Of a stretch of DNA of 64,000 nt, positions 49,406 through 58,790 are shown in pieces. The translations under genes were made by a program, and so were the position numbers. The DNA comes from Dyella kyungheensis. GTDB lineage: Bacteria > Pseudomonadota > Gammaproteobacteria > Xanthomonadales > Rhodanobacteraceae. Where the stretch lies: positions 1 through 64,000 of the forward strand of contig NZ_JADIKC010000010.1 of assembly GCF_016905005.1 (NCBI RefSeq). Reading direction: 5' to 3'. Position 1 is the first letter of the stretch. Every line of letters begins with the position of its first letter. The notes below the pieces were generated by a model. That model searched no databases, was not told where the DNA came from, and saw only the letters and a program-made list of their open reading frames with translations.

Positions 49406-50599
49406 TCAAAACAGTTCGATCTCGCCGGCATCCATCGAGTTCTGCAGCGCCGGGCCGCGCGAACGGATGCGGGCCTTTTCGCGCTGGATGGCCAGGCGGT
49501 TGCGCACGCGCTCGGCACGCTGGGCCAGCGATTCGGCGTCGATGGGGCTGCACGCCAGCTCCTGGATGTCGCGGGTGCATTCGGTGGTGATGTCCTGCAG
49601 TTCCACCAGGCGCTGGCGCGTCTGGTTGATCAGCTGGCTGAGGATGTCCTCGAACTGCAGCGAGCGCACCGTGGTGGCCACGTCGGTGCCCAGGCCGCGG
49701 TTGATCTCCACCACCTGGTCGGCGACCTTGCTGGTACGTGCATCGCTTTCGGTGACGTGGGCCATCATCGCGTCGATGCCGCCCTTGGCCGAGAGCGCCA
49801 CGTTGAGGTCCTGCGAGGCCATCGTGCCGACCAGGCCGCGCAACTGTTCCATCGCGGTGCGGGCGCGCTCGACGTGGCTGCCGATCTGTTCGTTGAACTG
49901 GTTGGAGTGGCTGGCGAGGTTGCGGATCTCGCCCGCCACCACCGCGAAACCGCGGCCCGATTCGCCGGCACGCGCCGCTTCGATGGCGGCGTTGAGCGCC
50001 AGCAGGTTGGTTTCCTCGGCGATGGTGTTGACGTTCTTCAACAAGCCGAACACCGCGTCCATTTCCTTGGCCATGCCGTCGATGCGGTAGACGATGCGCA
50101 GGCTCTCGCGCGACATCTGCACGATCATGTCGACGAAGTGCGCCAGCAGATCGCTGGTGCGTGCGGCGAAATCCTGCACCGACACGCCTTCGCTCTGACC
50201 GTCGATGATCTGGCGCAGCAGCGATTGCTGCATGCCGGTCTTGCGCGACAGGCCGTCGAAGCCGCCGCCGAGTTCGGACACCGCATCGCGCAGCAGGTCC
50301 AGCGCCTGATGCAGTTCGCGGGTGGCGTGGCCGAGTTCGTCGACCAGCGAGCTGCGCACTTCTTCCAGCGCTTCGCGCACCGGTTCGTGATGCGCCAGCG
50401 AAGCTTCGATGACGGGTTCGGCAACAGGCATCGCACGACGCGTCTCGACGATCCACGCCGCGGTGAGCAGAACGATGATGACCGGGCCCAGCCAGGCCGA
50501 CGGCCACAGCATGGTCAAGATCAACGCCACCGCGCTGGCGGCAAGGCCGGCCACGGGGCGCACGCGCATGAAGGAAAGGAAGGCATGCATAGACATCAT
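49406..50599 (-). CDS. Methyl-accepting chemotaxis-like protein without periplasmic sensor
   Basis: A 397-residue protein. Two close transmembrane helices (about 12-50: [32 protein letters not shown]) form a short membrane anchor. There is no HAMP domain and no periplasmic loop of note. The signalling hairpin includes the conserved tip [39 protein letters not shown]. It may sense a cytosolic cue or relay from the STAS partner. Start choice among three nearby ATGs (50599, 50596, 50590) is open. It begins 8 bp after cheB. Confidence 0.88.
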   Translation of the reverse strand: MMSMHAFLSFMRVRPVAGLAASAVALILTMLWPSAWLGPVIIVLLTAAWIVETRRAMPVAEPVIEASLAHHEPVREALEEVRSSLVDELGHATRELHQALDLLRDAVSELGGGFDGLSRKTGMQQSLLRQIIDGQSEGVSVQDFAARTSDLLAHFVDMIVQMSRESLRIVYRIDGMAKEMDAVFGLLKNVNTIAEETNLLALNAAIEAARAGESGRGFAVVAGEIRNLASHSNQFNEQIGSHVERARTAMEQLRGLVGTMASQDLNVALSAKGGIDAMMAHVTESDARTSKVADQVVEINRGLGTDVATTVRSLQFEDILSQLINQTRQRLVELQDITTECTRDIQELACSPIDAESLAQRAERVRNRLAIQREKARIRSRGPALQNSMDAGEIELF

Positions 50600-50606
50600 C
50601 CGCAGA

Positions 50607-51704
50607 TCAGGTGGCCGGCACGGCGGCGCGGGAAACGGGTTGGTGCGCCATCGCGAGCAGGCGCGCGGCAATGTGTTCGAGCGGAAGCTTTTCGCTGGCG
50701 GCGCCCAGCTTCCAGGCGGCGCCGGGCATGCCCCACACCACCGATGATTCTTCGTCCTGCACCAGCGTGTGCGCGCCGCCCTGCTGCAGTTCCAGCAGGC
50801 CGCGCGCGCCGTCGTCGCCCATGCCCGTGAGCAGCGCCGCAATCGCGGCCTTGCCCACGCTGGCGGCCATCGAGCGGAACAGCACGTCCACGCTGGGCTT
50901 ATGACGATTCACCGGCGGGCCGTTGTGCAGGCGGCACACATACTTGGCGCCATCCCACATCACCAGCAGATGCTGGCTTCCCGGCGCGATGTACGCGTGG
51001 CCCGGCTGGATCGGCTGGCCGTCGCGTGCTTCGCACACGCGCATGGCCGAACAGTGGTCCATGCGCGAGGCGAACGGACCGCTGAAAGCGGCGGGAATAT
51101 GTTGCGTGATGACGATCGGCGGCGCGTCCGGCGGCATCGCCTCGAGCACCACGCGGATCGCTTCGGTGCCGCCGGTCGACGCGCCGATCGCGATGATCGG
51201 CATGCCGCCGCGCGTTCCGGCGCTCTGCGCGCGCGGCAGCACGGCGTCCGCGGTGAGCCGCGGCGGCACATCGAGTTTGCGCACGGCAGCGCGCTGGCGT
51301 GGCCGTGCCAGCGCGGCCAGCTTCACCTTGGCGCAGATTTCCTGCGCGCCTTCGGCAAAAGTGCTGGCCAGATCGTTGCTCGGCTTGGTGAAGAAATCGA
51401 CGGCGCCCAGCTCCAGCGCGCGCAAGGTGACTTCGGCGCCTTCCTGGGTGAGCGAGGAGACCATCACCACCGGCATGGGGCGCAGGCGCATCAGGTTCTC
51501 GAGGAAGGTGATGCCGTCCATGCGCGGCATTTCCACGTCGAGCGTGAGTACGTCGGGATTGAGCTGCTTGATCTTCTCGCGCGCAATCAGCGGATCGGCG
51601 GCGGTACCCACCACCTCGATGCCCGGATCGCACGAAAGCATGGTCGACAGCAGCTTCCGCACCAGCGCGGAATCGTCGACTACCAGGACACGTACTCTTT
51701 CCAT
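50607..51704 (-). CDS. cheB: Chemotaxis protein-glutamate methylesterase CheB
   Basis: A 365-residue enzyme removing methyl groups from receptors and deamidating Gln. The N-terminal receiver (1-125) has [11 protein letters not shown] and the phospho-Asp in [12 protein letters not shown]. The catalytic domain (170-355) has Ser in [12 protein letters not shown], His in [14 protein letters not shown] and Asp in [13 protein letters not shown]. It lies in the cheW-mcp-cheR-cheD-cheB run, 108 bp after cheD. Confidence 0.97.
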   Translation of the reverse strand: MERVRVLVVDDSALVRKLLSTMLSCDPGIEVVGTAADPLIAREKIKQLNPDVLTLDVEMPRMDGITFLENLMRLRPMPVVMVSSLTQEGAEVTLRALELGAVDFFTKPSNDLASTFAEGAQEICAKVKLAALARPRQRAAVRKLDVPPRLTADAVLPRAQSAGTRGGMPIIAIGASTGGTEAIRVVLEAMPPDAPPIVITQHIPAAFSGPFASRMDHCSAMRVCEARDGQPIQPGHAYIAPGSQHLLVMWDGAKYVCRLHNGPPVNRHKPSVDVLFRSMAASVGKAAIAALLTGMGDDGARGLLELQQGGAHTLVQDEESSVVWGMPGAAWKLGAASEKLPLEHIAARLLAMAHQPVSRAAVPAT

Positions 51705-51812
51705 CGCGTATTCGTCTCGCCTTCGTGGTACGGCGTGGGTGTCGGACCCGCGTCCGCCGGCCCTTGTCGGCGCCAGATGCCTGCCTGATGAAACCGTCGT
51801 GACGCGCTTGCG

Positions 51813-52472
51813 TCAGAACAGTTCCACCTCTCCCTTTATCGGATCGTTTGCCAATCGCTTGAGATACTGCCGCTCGCCGTCCACCAGCACGGTGTCGGTG
51901 CGGCCACGCAGCTGGCGCACGCGCGCCTTGCCGGTGGTGGGGAAAAACTGCACGTGGCGCGGATGCACGTCGCCCAGGTCTTCGGCGGCCACTTCCAGCC
52001 GCTCCGCTTCCAGGTAGCGCCGCACGAAGGCGATGTTGCGCTGGCCGATGTCGGTCATGGTGGCCAGCACGCGGCCGCCGCCGAACACTTTCACCACCAT
52101 GTTCGCGCGCTGACCGCCGGCCTTGAGGATGGCGTTGATCAGCTGTTCCATCGCGTCGTTGCCGTAGCGTGCGGCGCGGCCCACGGTATCGGCCCAGCCA
52201 CCGCGTTCACCGCCGATGGGCTCGGGCAACATGAAGTGGTTCATGCCGCCGATGCCGCGCACGCGATCGAAGATGCAGGCCGACACGCACGAACCGAGCA
52301 CCGTCGAAATCATTTCCTGCTGCGCGCTCACGTAGAACTCGCCGGGCAGCACCTTCACCGTCATGCACGACTGCGCGGGGTCCCAGAAACGGCGCAGGTG
52401 TTCGAACCCGGGCAACACCCGGGCCGGGTCGTACTCGGCCCCTGCGGGAATCTTGACGGCAACACCATTCAT
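51813..52472 (-). CDS. cheD: Chemoreceptor glutamine deamidase CheD
   Basis: A 219-residue deamidase of MCP glutamines. The catalytic Cys lies in STVLGSCVSACIFD and the His in GGMNHFMLPEP. The family core is residues 35-190. The start overlaps cheR by 4 nt (ATGA). No CheC was seen, and no CheZ either, so the phosphatase acting on CheY must be elsewhere. Confidence 0.95.
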   Translation of the reverse strand: MNGVAVKIPAGAEYDPARVLPGFEHLRRFWDPAQSCMTVKVLPGEFYVSAQQEMISTVLGSCVSACIFDRVRGIGGMNHFMLPEPIGGERGGWADTVGRAARYGNDAMEQLINAILKAGGQRANMVVKVFGGGRVLATMTDIGQRNIAFVRRYLEAERLEVAAEDLGDVHPRHVQFFPTTGKARVRQLRGRTDTVLVDGERQYLKRLANDPIKGEVELF

Positions 52473-53350
52473 GCACTGCGTTTCCGATAGACCGTGCGTC
52501 CGATCAGGTCGAAGTTGTCGTTGAGCCCGTACATCGACTCCGAGTGGCCGAGGAACAGGTAGCCGCCCTCCGGCAACAGGCCGGCGTAGCGCTGGAACAG
52601 GCGCTGCTTGGTCGGCTTGTCGAAATAGATCACCACGTTGCGGCAGAAGATCGCGTCGAACGGGCCCTGCATCGGCCAGTCGTGCAGCAGGTTCAGCGGC
52701 AGGATGCTGACCAGCTCGCGCAGGCGCGGATTCACGCAGACGTAGTCGGCGTAGTCGCCCTCGCCGCGCAGGAACCAGCGGCGCCGGCGTTCCACGCTGA
52801 TCCCTTCCAGGCGGTCGAGCGCATACACGCCCTTGCGCGCCGTTTCCAGGGCCTGCGGCGACAGGTCGGTGGCGAGGATCTTGGCGTCCAGCTGTTGCGC
52901 GCCGTGTTTCTCCAGCGCTTCGGCCAGCACCATGGCGAGCGTGTAAGGCTCCTCGCCGGTGGCGCAGCCGGCCGACCAGATGCGCAGGCGGCCGCCGTTC
53001 TTCTTCTCGGCGATCCAGCGCGGCAGCAGTTCGTCGATGAGCAGCTCGAAGTGATGCGATTCGCGGAAGAACGCCGTGACGTTGGTGCTGATCGCGCTCG
53101 CCAGCTCACCCAGCTCCTGCTGCGGATCGCGCCGCAGCAGTTCGCAATAGGCCTGGAAATCGCGCAGCTTCAGCGCGCGCAGGCGACGCAGCAGGCGTCC
53201 CTGCACCAGCTGCCGCTTGTGCTCGCCCAGCGAGATACCGCATTGCTCGTAGACGAACGTGCGCAGGAATTCGAACTCGGCGTTGCCCAGCAACGGGCCG
53301 CCCACGGCCGCCACGCCACCGTTGTTGTCGATCGTGGCCGCCGTGCTCAT
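52469..53350 (-). CDS. cheR: Chemotaxis protein methyltransferase CheR
   Basis: A 293-residue SAM-dependent enzyme that methylates receptor Glu residues. The N-terminal alpha domain includes ELASAISTNVTAFFRESHHFE. The SAM site is RIWSAGCATGEEPYTLAMVLAEAL, followed by ILATDLSPQALETARKG and FDAIFCRNVVIYFDKPTKQRL. It lies 2 bp after the receptor gene and is coupled to cheD. Confidence 0.97.
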   Translation of the reverse strand: MSTAATIDNNGGVAAVGGPLLGNAEFEFLRTFVYEQCGISLGEHKRQLVQGRLLRRLRALKLRDFQAYCELLRRDPQQELGELASAISTNVTAFFRESHHFELLIDELLPRWIAEKKNGGRLRIWSAGCATGEEPYTLAMVLAEALEKHGAQQLDAKILATDLSPQALETARKGVYALDRLEGISVERRRRWFLRGEGDYADYVCVNPRLRELVSILPLNLLHDWPMQGPFDAIFCRNVVIYFDKPTKQRLFQRYAGLLPEGGYLFLGHSESMYGLNDNFDLIGRTVYRKRSA

Positions 53351-53352
53351 GC

Positions 53353-55071
53353 TCAGAATTCCTTCCAGGCGCCGGCATCGGATGCTTCGGCGCGGACGGC
53401 GCGCGGTGCCGGTGCCGGCGCGTGCGAGCTGCGCACCGCGGCGAACACCGCTTCGGTTTCCGCCATCACCGACTGCGAACGCGCCTTCTCGGTCGCCACT
53501 TCGCTACCGCTTTCGCCCAGCTGGAAGAAGCCGACCTGGCGTGCCAGTTCGCTGGCCTGCTCCTGCATGGCGCGGGCCGCGGCCGCGGCCTCTTCCACCA
53601 GCGCGGCGTTCTGCTGGGTCATTTCGTCCATCTGCAGCACGGCGTGGTTGACCTGGTCGATGCCGGCGGACTGTTCCTGCGACGCCGCGGCGATTTCCGC
53701 CACGATGTCGGTGACCTTTTTCACGCTGTCGACGATGTCGGCCAGCGCCTTGCCGGACTGATCCACCAGCGCCGAACCTGCACGCACCTTCTCGGCGCTG
53801 TCGTTGATCAGGCCCTTGATCTCCTTGGCTGCACCCGCACTGCGCTGGGCCAGGTTGCGCACTTCCGTGGCCACCACGGCGAAGCCGCGGCCCTGTTCGC
53901 CGGCACGTGCGGCTTCCACCGCGGCGTTGAGCGCGAGCAGGTTGGTCTGGAAGGCGATTTCGTCGATCAGGCTGACGATGTCGGAAATCTTGCGGCTGGA
54001 ATCGTTGATCTCGCGCATCGCGGAGCTGGCCTGCGCGGCCACTTCACCGCCGTGCTCGGCCTGGCGGCGCGTGGCGCTGGCGAGCTGGTTGGCGTGGCTG
54101 GCGTTCTCGGCGTTCTGCTTCACGGTGGAGGTCATTTCCTCCATCGACGAAGCGGTTTCTTCCAGGCTGGAGGCCTGTTCCTGCGTGCGCTGACTGAGGT
54201 CGTCGTTGCCGCGGGCGATCTGCTGCGCGGCCGAACTCACCGAGCCCGCACCGTGGCGCACTTCGCCCACGATGTTGCTCAGGCGCTCGTCCATCGTGCG
54301 CAGCGCGTCGAGCAGTTCGCCCAGCTCGTCCTTGCGGGTGTTGGCGATGTGGTGACCGAGCTTGCCGCCAGCGATGGCGTGAGCCACCTTCACGGCCGTG
54401 CCCAGCGTGTTGAGGATCGAGCGCATCAGCAGTACTGCCATCACACCGGCGATCAGCAGGCCGAGGATCAACGCGGCGATGCTGATGGTGCGCACGAACT
54501 GGTAGCGGCTCACCTGCGCGTCATAGATCTTCTTGGCGTCGCTGCGCTGTGCTTCGACCAGCTTGGCCAGCGAATCCTGGCGCTGCATCATCAGCGGACG
54601 GACCTGCATTTCCAGCAGTTCCGAGGCACCCGTGTCGGCCTGCTTCAGGGCGTCGACCAGCGAATCCTTGGCGTCCTTGTAGTCGGCATCGGTGGAGCGC
54701 CAGTCGTCGAACTGCTTCTTCACGCCGGCACTCATGGGGATGGCTTCGAACTGCTTCTTGAACGCCTCCATGTCCGACTGCATCTTCTCGTAATCGGCCA
54801 GCTTGGCCTTGACCTGGTCCGGCTTGCTGGTCAGCGAGCTGGCTTCGCCCAGCAGGATGAAGGACATCAGCGAGCGCTGCGAGATCTGCGAGATCAGCTG
54901 CGCGGGCACGATCTCTTCGTCGTAGATCTGGCCCATGCCGGCGTTCTGCTGCTGCATCGAGCCGATGCCGATCACGGCGCCGGCGATCAGCATCAGGCCG
55001 AGCAGACCGAGCACGGCACGCATGCGGTTTCGGACGTTCAGTTCCGGAGCTTTCAGTGCGAACTTCTTCAT
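53353..55071 (-). CDS. Methyl-accepting chemotaxis protein (four-helix-bundle sensor, HAMP, signalling domain)
   Basis: A 572-residue transmembrane receptor. TM1 is near 15-37 ([18 protein letters not shown]), a four-helix periplasmic sensor spans 40-190, TM2 is near 192-214, then HAMP, and the signalling domain (about 270-530) has the tip [42 protein letters not shown]. The C-terminus is AWKEF, matching the xWxxF pentapeptide that tethers CheR/CheB in enterobacterial high-abundance receptors; cheR and cheB lie in the same operon. The ligand is unknown. Confidence 0.95.
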   Translation of the reverse strand: MKKFALKAPELNVRNRMRAVLGLLGLMLIAGAVIGIGSMQQQNAGMGQIYDEEIVPAQLISQISQRSLMSFILLGEASSLTSKPDQVKAKLADYEKMQSDMEAFKKQFEAIPMSAGVKKQFDDWRSTDADYKDAKDSLVDALKQADTGASELLEMQVRPLMMQRQDSLAKLVEAQRSDAKKIYDAQVSRYQFVRTISIAALILGLLIAGVMAVLLMRSILNTLGTAVKVAHAIAGGKLGHHIANTRKDELGELLDALRTMDERLSNIVGEVRHGAGSVSSAAQQIARGNDDLSQRTQEQASSLEETASSMEEMTSTVKQNAENASHANQLASATRRQAEHGGEVAAQASSAMREINDSSRKISDIVSLIDEIAFQTNLLALNAAVEAARAGEQGRGFAVVATEVRNLAQRSAGAAKEIKGLINDSAEKVRAGSALVDQSGKALADIVDSVKKVTDIVAEIAAASQEQSAGIDQVNHAVLQMDEMTQQNAALVEEAAAAARAMQEQASELARQVGFFQLGESGSEVATEKARSQSVMAETEAVFAAVRSSHAPAPAPRAVRAEASDAGAWKEF

Positions 55072-55097
55072 GATGATTCCAACCCTGCGTATGTCGG

Positions 55098-55604
55098 TCA
55101 GGCCACGGCTTTGACATCGGAGGCAGCTGGCAGCGCCGCCTCCAGCATTTGTGCGTCATGGGGTTGCAGCAGCTTGTCCACGTCCAGCAGCAGCACCATG
55201 CGCTCGCCGGCAGCGGTCAACCCCTTGAGGTATTCGGTATCCACGGTGGTGCCCATGTCGGGCACGGGGCGGATGGCGTCCGGCGTCACGTCGAGCACGT
55301 CGGAGACGGCATCGACCACCACGCCGAACAGGCGGCCGGCCACGGTGATGATCACGGTGACGGTGGTGGCGCCGTATTCCTCGCGCTCCAGACCGAAGCG
55401 CAGGCGCATGTCGATCACCGGCACGATGGCGCCGCGCAGGTTGAGCACGCCCAGCACGTATCCCGGTGCCTGCGGAATGCGCGTCACCGGCGTCCAGCCG
55501 CGGATTTCGCGGACCGCCAGGATGTCGATGCCGTATTCCTCGTGGGCGAGGTTGACGGTGAGGTACTGCGACTGGAGCGCCTCGCTCCGGGTGTTATCGG
55601 ACAT
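55098..55604 (-). CDS. cheW: Chemotaxis coupling protein CheW
   Basis: A 168-residue adaptor linking CheA to receptors: [22 protein letters not shown] and [18 protein letters not shown] are the two SH3-like halves. The start [10 protein letters not shown] was chosen because upstream in-frame codons extend into the sigma-28 promoter and a REPIN. First gene of the receptor-cheR-cheD-cheB run. Confidence 0.95.
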   Translation of the reverse strand: MSDNTRSEALQSQYLTVNLAHEEYGIDILAVREIRGWTPVTRIPQAPGYVLGVLNLRGAIVPVIDMRLRFGLEREEYGATTVTVIITVAGRLFGVVVDAVSDVLDVTPDAIRPVPDMGTTVDTEYLKGLTAAGERMVLLLDVDKLLQPHDAQMLEAALPAASDVKAVA

Positions 55605-55651
55605 GTTCGCCTCGTGGTCGGGGCCGCGTGCGAGGCCCCCTATCGGGTTCT

Positions 55652-55678
55652 GGATCGGCGGTGGCGGGGGAAACTTGA
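55652..55678 (-). promoter_or_regulatory. Sigma-28 (FliA) type promoter of cheW
   Basis: On the minus strand TCAAGTTT (55671-55678), 11 bp, GCCGATCC (55652-55659). It lies about 47 bp before the cheW ATG. Confidence 0.7.
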
Positions 55679-55738
55679 GGGGAATGCGCGTTTTCGGCAG
55701 GAGCGCTTTTCGCGGCGATCGCCACTCCGCGCAACCTT

Positions 55739-55817
55739 TGTGGGAGCGCACTTGTGCGCGACGGTGCATGGATCACCGCCGCGGCATCCGGGTGTCGCGC
55801 ACAAGTGCGCTCCCACA
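55739..55817. repeat. REPIN-like double palindrome (copy 5)
   Basis: Arms TGTGGGAGCGCACTTGTG and complement, with GCGCGAC inward and a central segment of about 29 bp. It lies between cheA and the cheW promoter, separating two chemotaxis transcripts. Confidence 0.85.
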
Positions 55818-55849
55818 AGGGAGAGGGAAACGGGGCGCCCGTCGCTTGC

Positions 55850-57829
55850 TCAGGCCGCTTTCCTGCGCCCCTGCATGCGCACCAGGCCGGCGATGTCGAC
55901 GATCAGCGCCACCGAGCCATCGGCAAGAATGGTGGCGCCCGACACGCCCTGCACGCGGCGGTAGTTCGCTTCCAGCGACTTCACCACCGCCTGCTGCTGG
56001 CCGATCAGGCCGTCCACGAACAGGCCCACGCGTGAACCGTCGCCTTCCACCACCACCATCAGGCCTTCCTCGATGGCGTGGATCGCTTTGTCGCAGCCGA
56101 ACGCATCGTGCAGGCGGATCACCGGCAGGTATTCGCCGCGGAAGCGGAACAGCTCGCCGCCGCCGACCACGCTGCGCACCGCTTCGGCCTTCAGCTGCAC
56201 CGATTCCACGATGGACACCAGCGGCACGATGTAGCGCTCCGCGCCCACCGCGGCGGTGAGGCCGTCGATGATCGCCAGGGTCAGCGGCAAGGTGATGGTG
56301 AACACGCTGCCCTTGCCCTGGGTGCTGCGGATGGTGACGGTGCCGCCGAGATCGGAGACGTTGCGGCGAACCACGTCCATGCCCACGCCACGGCCGGACA
56401 GATCGGTGGTGACGGCGGCGGTGGAGAAGCCCGGCTGGAAGATCAGTTCCGCCACGGCGTCGTCGCTCATGCCTTCGCCGCTGCTGATGATGCCGCGCTG
56501 GATCGCCTTGGCCACGATGGCATCGCGGTTGAGGCCGGCGCCGTCGTCGGACACTTCCACCACCACGTTGCCGCCGCGATGCGAGGCCTGCAGGGTGAGC
56601 GTGCCGGTGTCGCCCTTGCCCGAGGCGCGGCGCTTGTCCGGTGTTTCGAGGCCATGGTCGATGGCGTTGCGCACCAGGTGCACCATCGGATCGCCGATCT
56701 TCTCCAGCACCGTCTTGTCCAGCTCGGTCTGTTCGCCGACCAGCTCCAGCTTGACCTGCTTGCCCAGCTTCTGGCTGATGTCGCGCACCATGCGCGGAAA
56801 GCGGTTGAACACCGAGGCGATCGGCAGCATGCGAATGCCCATCACGCTTTCCTGCAGCTCGCGCGTGTGGCGCGCCAGCTGGCCCAGCCCGTGTTCGAGC
56901 ATGGCCAGCCGCTCGGCATCGATATCGCCTTCGCGGAAGGTGTCGAGCATCGACTGGGTAATCACCAGCTCGCCCACCAGGTTGATCAGTCCGTCGATCT
57001 TGTCGATCGACACGCGCACCGAGCTGGACTCGGTGCTGGCCTCACGCTGCGCACGCGCGGCGCCCGCATCGGCAACGGCCGGTGCTGCAACCGGCGTTGG
57101 CGCCGGCGCGGCGACTTCGGCGACGACGTGCTTCGCTTCAATGGTGAGATCGCATTCGTCTTCGACCCAATCGAACACGCCGGTGATATCGGCGCGCTTG
57201 ACCGGACCGCTCAGTTCGATGGTCCAGCCGACGTGGCACTCGGTCGGTTCCAGCGCGGCGAATGCCGGCAGGCGGTCGAATTCGGGCGTGACCTGCAGCT
57301 TGCCGAGGGCGGCCAGCTCGCGGATCAGGCGCAGCGGTTCGTTGCCGCTGGCGAGCATGCCGGCATGCGGGCGGAAGCGGATGCTCCAGGCATCGGCCTG
57401 GTCCGCATCGCGTCGCGCCTGCAAGGCAGTGGCCGGCACGCCGCGTCTCATCGCTGCGGCCAGCTCGTTGCGCAGCCCTTCGGCCACCGCATCGTTGAGC
57501 GGCTCGCCGGCCTGGGCGCGGGCAAACATGCCGCGCAGGCAATCCACCGTGCGCAGCAGCAGTTCGATGATGGCGCCGTCGATGGCGCGCTTGCCGCTGC
57601 GCACTTCATCGAGCAGCGACTCGGCTTCGTGGGTGAACGAGGACATCTCCGGAAAACCGAAGGTGGCCGCACCGCCCTTGATCGAGTGCGCCGCGCGGAA
57701 GATGGTGTGCACCAGCTCCCCGTCGCCGCCTTCGTCCAGCGCAAGCAGCGACGACTCCATCGTGTCGAGTCCTTCCAGACTCTCTTCGATGAACACCTGT
57801 TGGAACTGCGCCAGACCAGCCTTGCTCAT
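55850..57829 (-). CDS. cheA: Chemotaxis histidine kinase CheA
   Basis: A 659-residue kinase. P1 (HPt) carries the phosphorylated His in IFRAAHSIKGGAATFG (about residue 49). Residues 145-250 form the P2-like region, P3 dimerisation follows, and P4 has LVRNAIDHGLETPDKR (N box), VSDDGAGLNRDAI (G1) and SGRGVGMDVVRRN (G2). P5 (about 520-655) is the CheW-like end. It phosphorylates CheY and CheB. It follows cheY after a 77-bp gap and is likely read from the sigma-28 promoter at 58640-58666. Confidence 0.97.
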   Translation of the reverse strand: MSKAGLAQFQQVFIEESLEGLDTMESSLLALDEGGDGELVHTIFRAAHSIKGGAATFGFPEMSSFTHEAESLLDEVRSGKRAIDGAIIELLLRTVDCLRGMFARAQAGEPLNDAVAEGLRNELAAAMRRGVPATALQARRDADQADAWSIRFRPHAGMLASGNEPLRLIRELAALGKLQVTPEFDRLPAFAALEPTECHVGWTIELSGPVKRADITGVFDWVEDECDLTIEAKHVVAEVAAPAPTPVAAPAVADAGAARAQREASTESSSVRVSIDKIDGLINLVGELVITQSMLDTFREGDIDAERLAMLEHGLGQLARHTRELQESVMGIRMLPIASVFNRFPRMVRDISQKLGKQVKLELVGEQTELDKTVLEKIGDPMVHLVRNAIDHGLETPDKRRASGKGDTGTLTLQASHRGGNVVVEVSDDGAGLNRDAIVAKAIQRGIISSGEGMSDDAVAELIFQPGFSTAAVTTDLSGRGVGMDVVRRNVSDLGGTVTIRSTQGKGSVFTITLPLTLAIIDGLTAAVGAERYIVPLVSIVESVQLKAEAVRSVVGGGELFRFRGEYLPVIRLHDAFGCDKAIHAIEEGLMVVVEGDGSRVGLFVDGLIGQQQAVVKSLEANYRRVQGVSGATILADGSVALIVDIAGLVRMQGRRKAA

Positions 57830-57906
57830 GGGGACACTTCTCTAAGAGATTACGGACGCACGTTCACCGCCGTCATGCCGGCGTTGCCGGCACGACGCAG
57901 TTGTCT

Positions 57907-58269
57907 TCAACCCAGCACGCGCTTGACGGTGGCCAGCAGCTGTTCGGGATCGAACGGCTTGACCAGCCAACCGGTGGCGCCGGCGGCCTTGCCTTCCATC
58001 TTCTTGTCGGTGTGCGACTCGGTGGTCAGCATCAGGATCGGCACGCCCTTGTATGCCGGCAGCGTGCGCAGCTCGCGCACCATGCTGAGGCCGTCCATCA
58101 CCGGCATGTTCACGTCCGCCAGCACCAGGTCGAAGCTGCTGCCCTTGGCCGCGTCGAGCGCCAGCTGGCCGTTTTCCGCCTCGCTCACATCGTGGCCGGC
58201 GTTGCGCAGGGTGAAGGCCACCATGCCGCGCATCGAAGCCGAATCGTCAACTGCAAGAATCTTCGCCAT
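57907..58269 (-). CDS. cheY: Chemotaxis response regulator (CheY-like)
   Basis: A 120-residue stand-alone receiver: AVDDSASMRGMVAFTL, phospho-Asp in LVLADVNMPVMDGLSMV, Thr/Ser switch in ILMLTTESH, and Lys in GWLVKPFDPEQL. The length and place before cheA fit CheY, which binds the flagellar motor switch when phosphorylated. Confidence 0.92.
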   Translation of the reverse strand: MAKILAVDDSASMRGMVAFTLRNAGHDVSEAENGQLALDAAKGSSFDLVLADVNMPVMDGLSMVRELRTLPAYKGVPILMLTTESHTDKKMEGKAAGATGWLVKPFDPEQLLATVKRVLG

Positions 58270-58283
58270 CTTCCACCTCAGTT

Positions 58284-58598
58284 TCAGGCCGGCATCGGTG
58301 CCGGCAGTTCCAAAGCCTGTGCGAGGCCGAGCACGCCGGCCGCGTCACGCATCACTTCGCTCACACCCAGCCACGCGGGCGACTGGCCACGCGCCGTCGC
58401 CTCGCGGCGGAACGCCACCAGCAGCTGCAGCGCGGCGGTATCCACGCGCTCCACGCCGGCGCCGTCCAACTGGGCGGCGGCGGCATCGAACGCTTCGATC
58501 AGTTCGGCCTTTACCTGCGCCACGCTGCCGAGGCGGAAATCGGCGGGCAGCGCGATCACGCGCGCCGCAGCCTTTGCCTCACCCGTCGTCTTGCCCAT
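58284..58598 (-). CDS. STAS-domain protein, first gene of the cheY-cheA operon
   Basis: A 104-residue STAS/anti-sigma-antagonist fold: VIALPADFRLGSVAQVKAEL at the N-terminus and GAGVERVDTAALQLLVAFRREA at the switch loop, with DTA in place of DSS, so the classical phosphorylatable Ser is replaced by Thr. It is encoded 14 bp before cheY and shares the sigma-28 promoter. It may be a chemotaxis adaptor; exact function is unknown. Confidence 0.85.
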   Translation of the reverse strand: MGKTTGEAKAAARVIALPADFRLGSVAQVKAELIEAFDAAAAQLDGAGVERVDTAALQLLVAFRREATARGQSPAWLGVSEVMRDAAGVLGLAQALELPAPMPA

Positions 58599-58639
58599 GG
58601 TGTGATCCTGTGCCTGCCCTTAGGGCGTCTACGGGTGGT

Positions 58640-58666
58640 TTATCGGCCATGCCGTTGTTCGCTTTA
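58640..58666 (-). promoter_or_regulatory. Consensus sigma-28 (FliA) promoter of STAS-cheY-cheA
   Basis: On the minus strand TAAAGCGA (58659-58666), 11 bp, GCCGATAA (58640-58647). The -10 half is perfect and the -35 half begins with the perfect TAAAG. It lies 41 bp before the STAS start codon. Confidence 0.88.
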
Positions 58667-58714
58667 GCGATCTTTGTCCCGATCGAGTGCCGCCGATCCG
58701 CGCAAAATGGCCTC

Positions 58715-58741
58715 TCAAGTTTTTCCGAAGGCCGCCGATGC
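58715..58741 (+). promoter_or_regulatory. Sigma-28 (FliA) type promoter of the FliK-like gene
   Basis: TCAAGTTT (58715-58722), 11 bp, GCCGATGC (58734-58741). It lies back to back with the promoter at 58640-58666 and 49 bp before the TTG start at 58791. Confidence 0.75.
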
Positions 58742-58790
58742 CTAGGGCACGGACGGGCGCGCATGCCGCTTCGTTCGCAAGGAGCTACGA

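Noticed and set aside
53422-56259. Long open plus-strand frame opposite MCP and cheW
   Set aside because: Antisense shadow of the receptor and coupling genes; composition is low complexity and no start signal is present.
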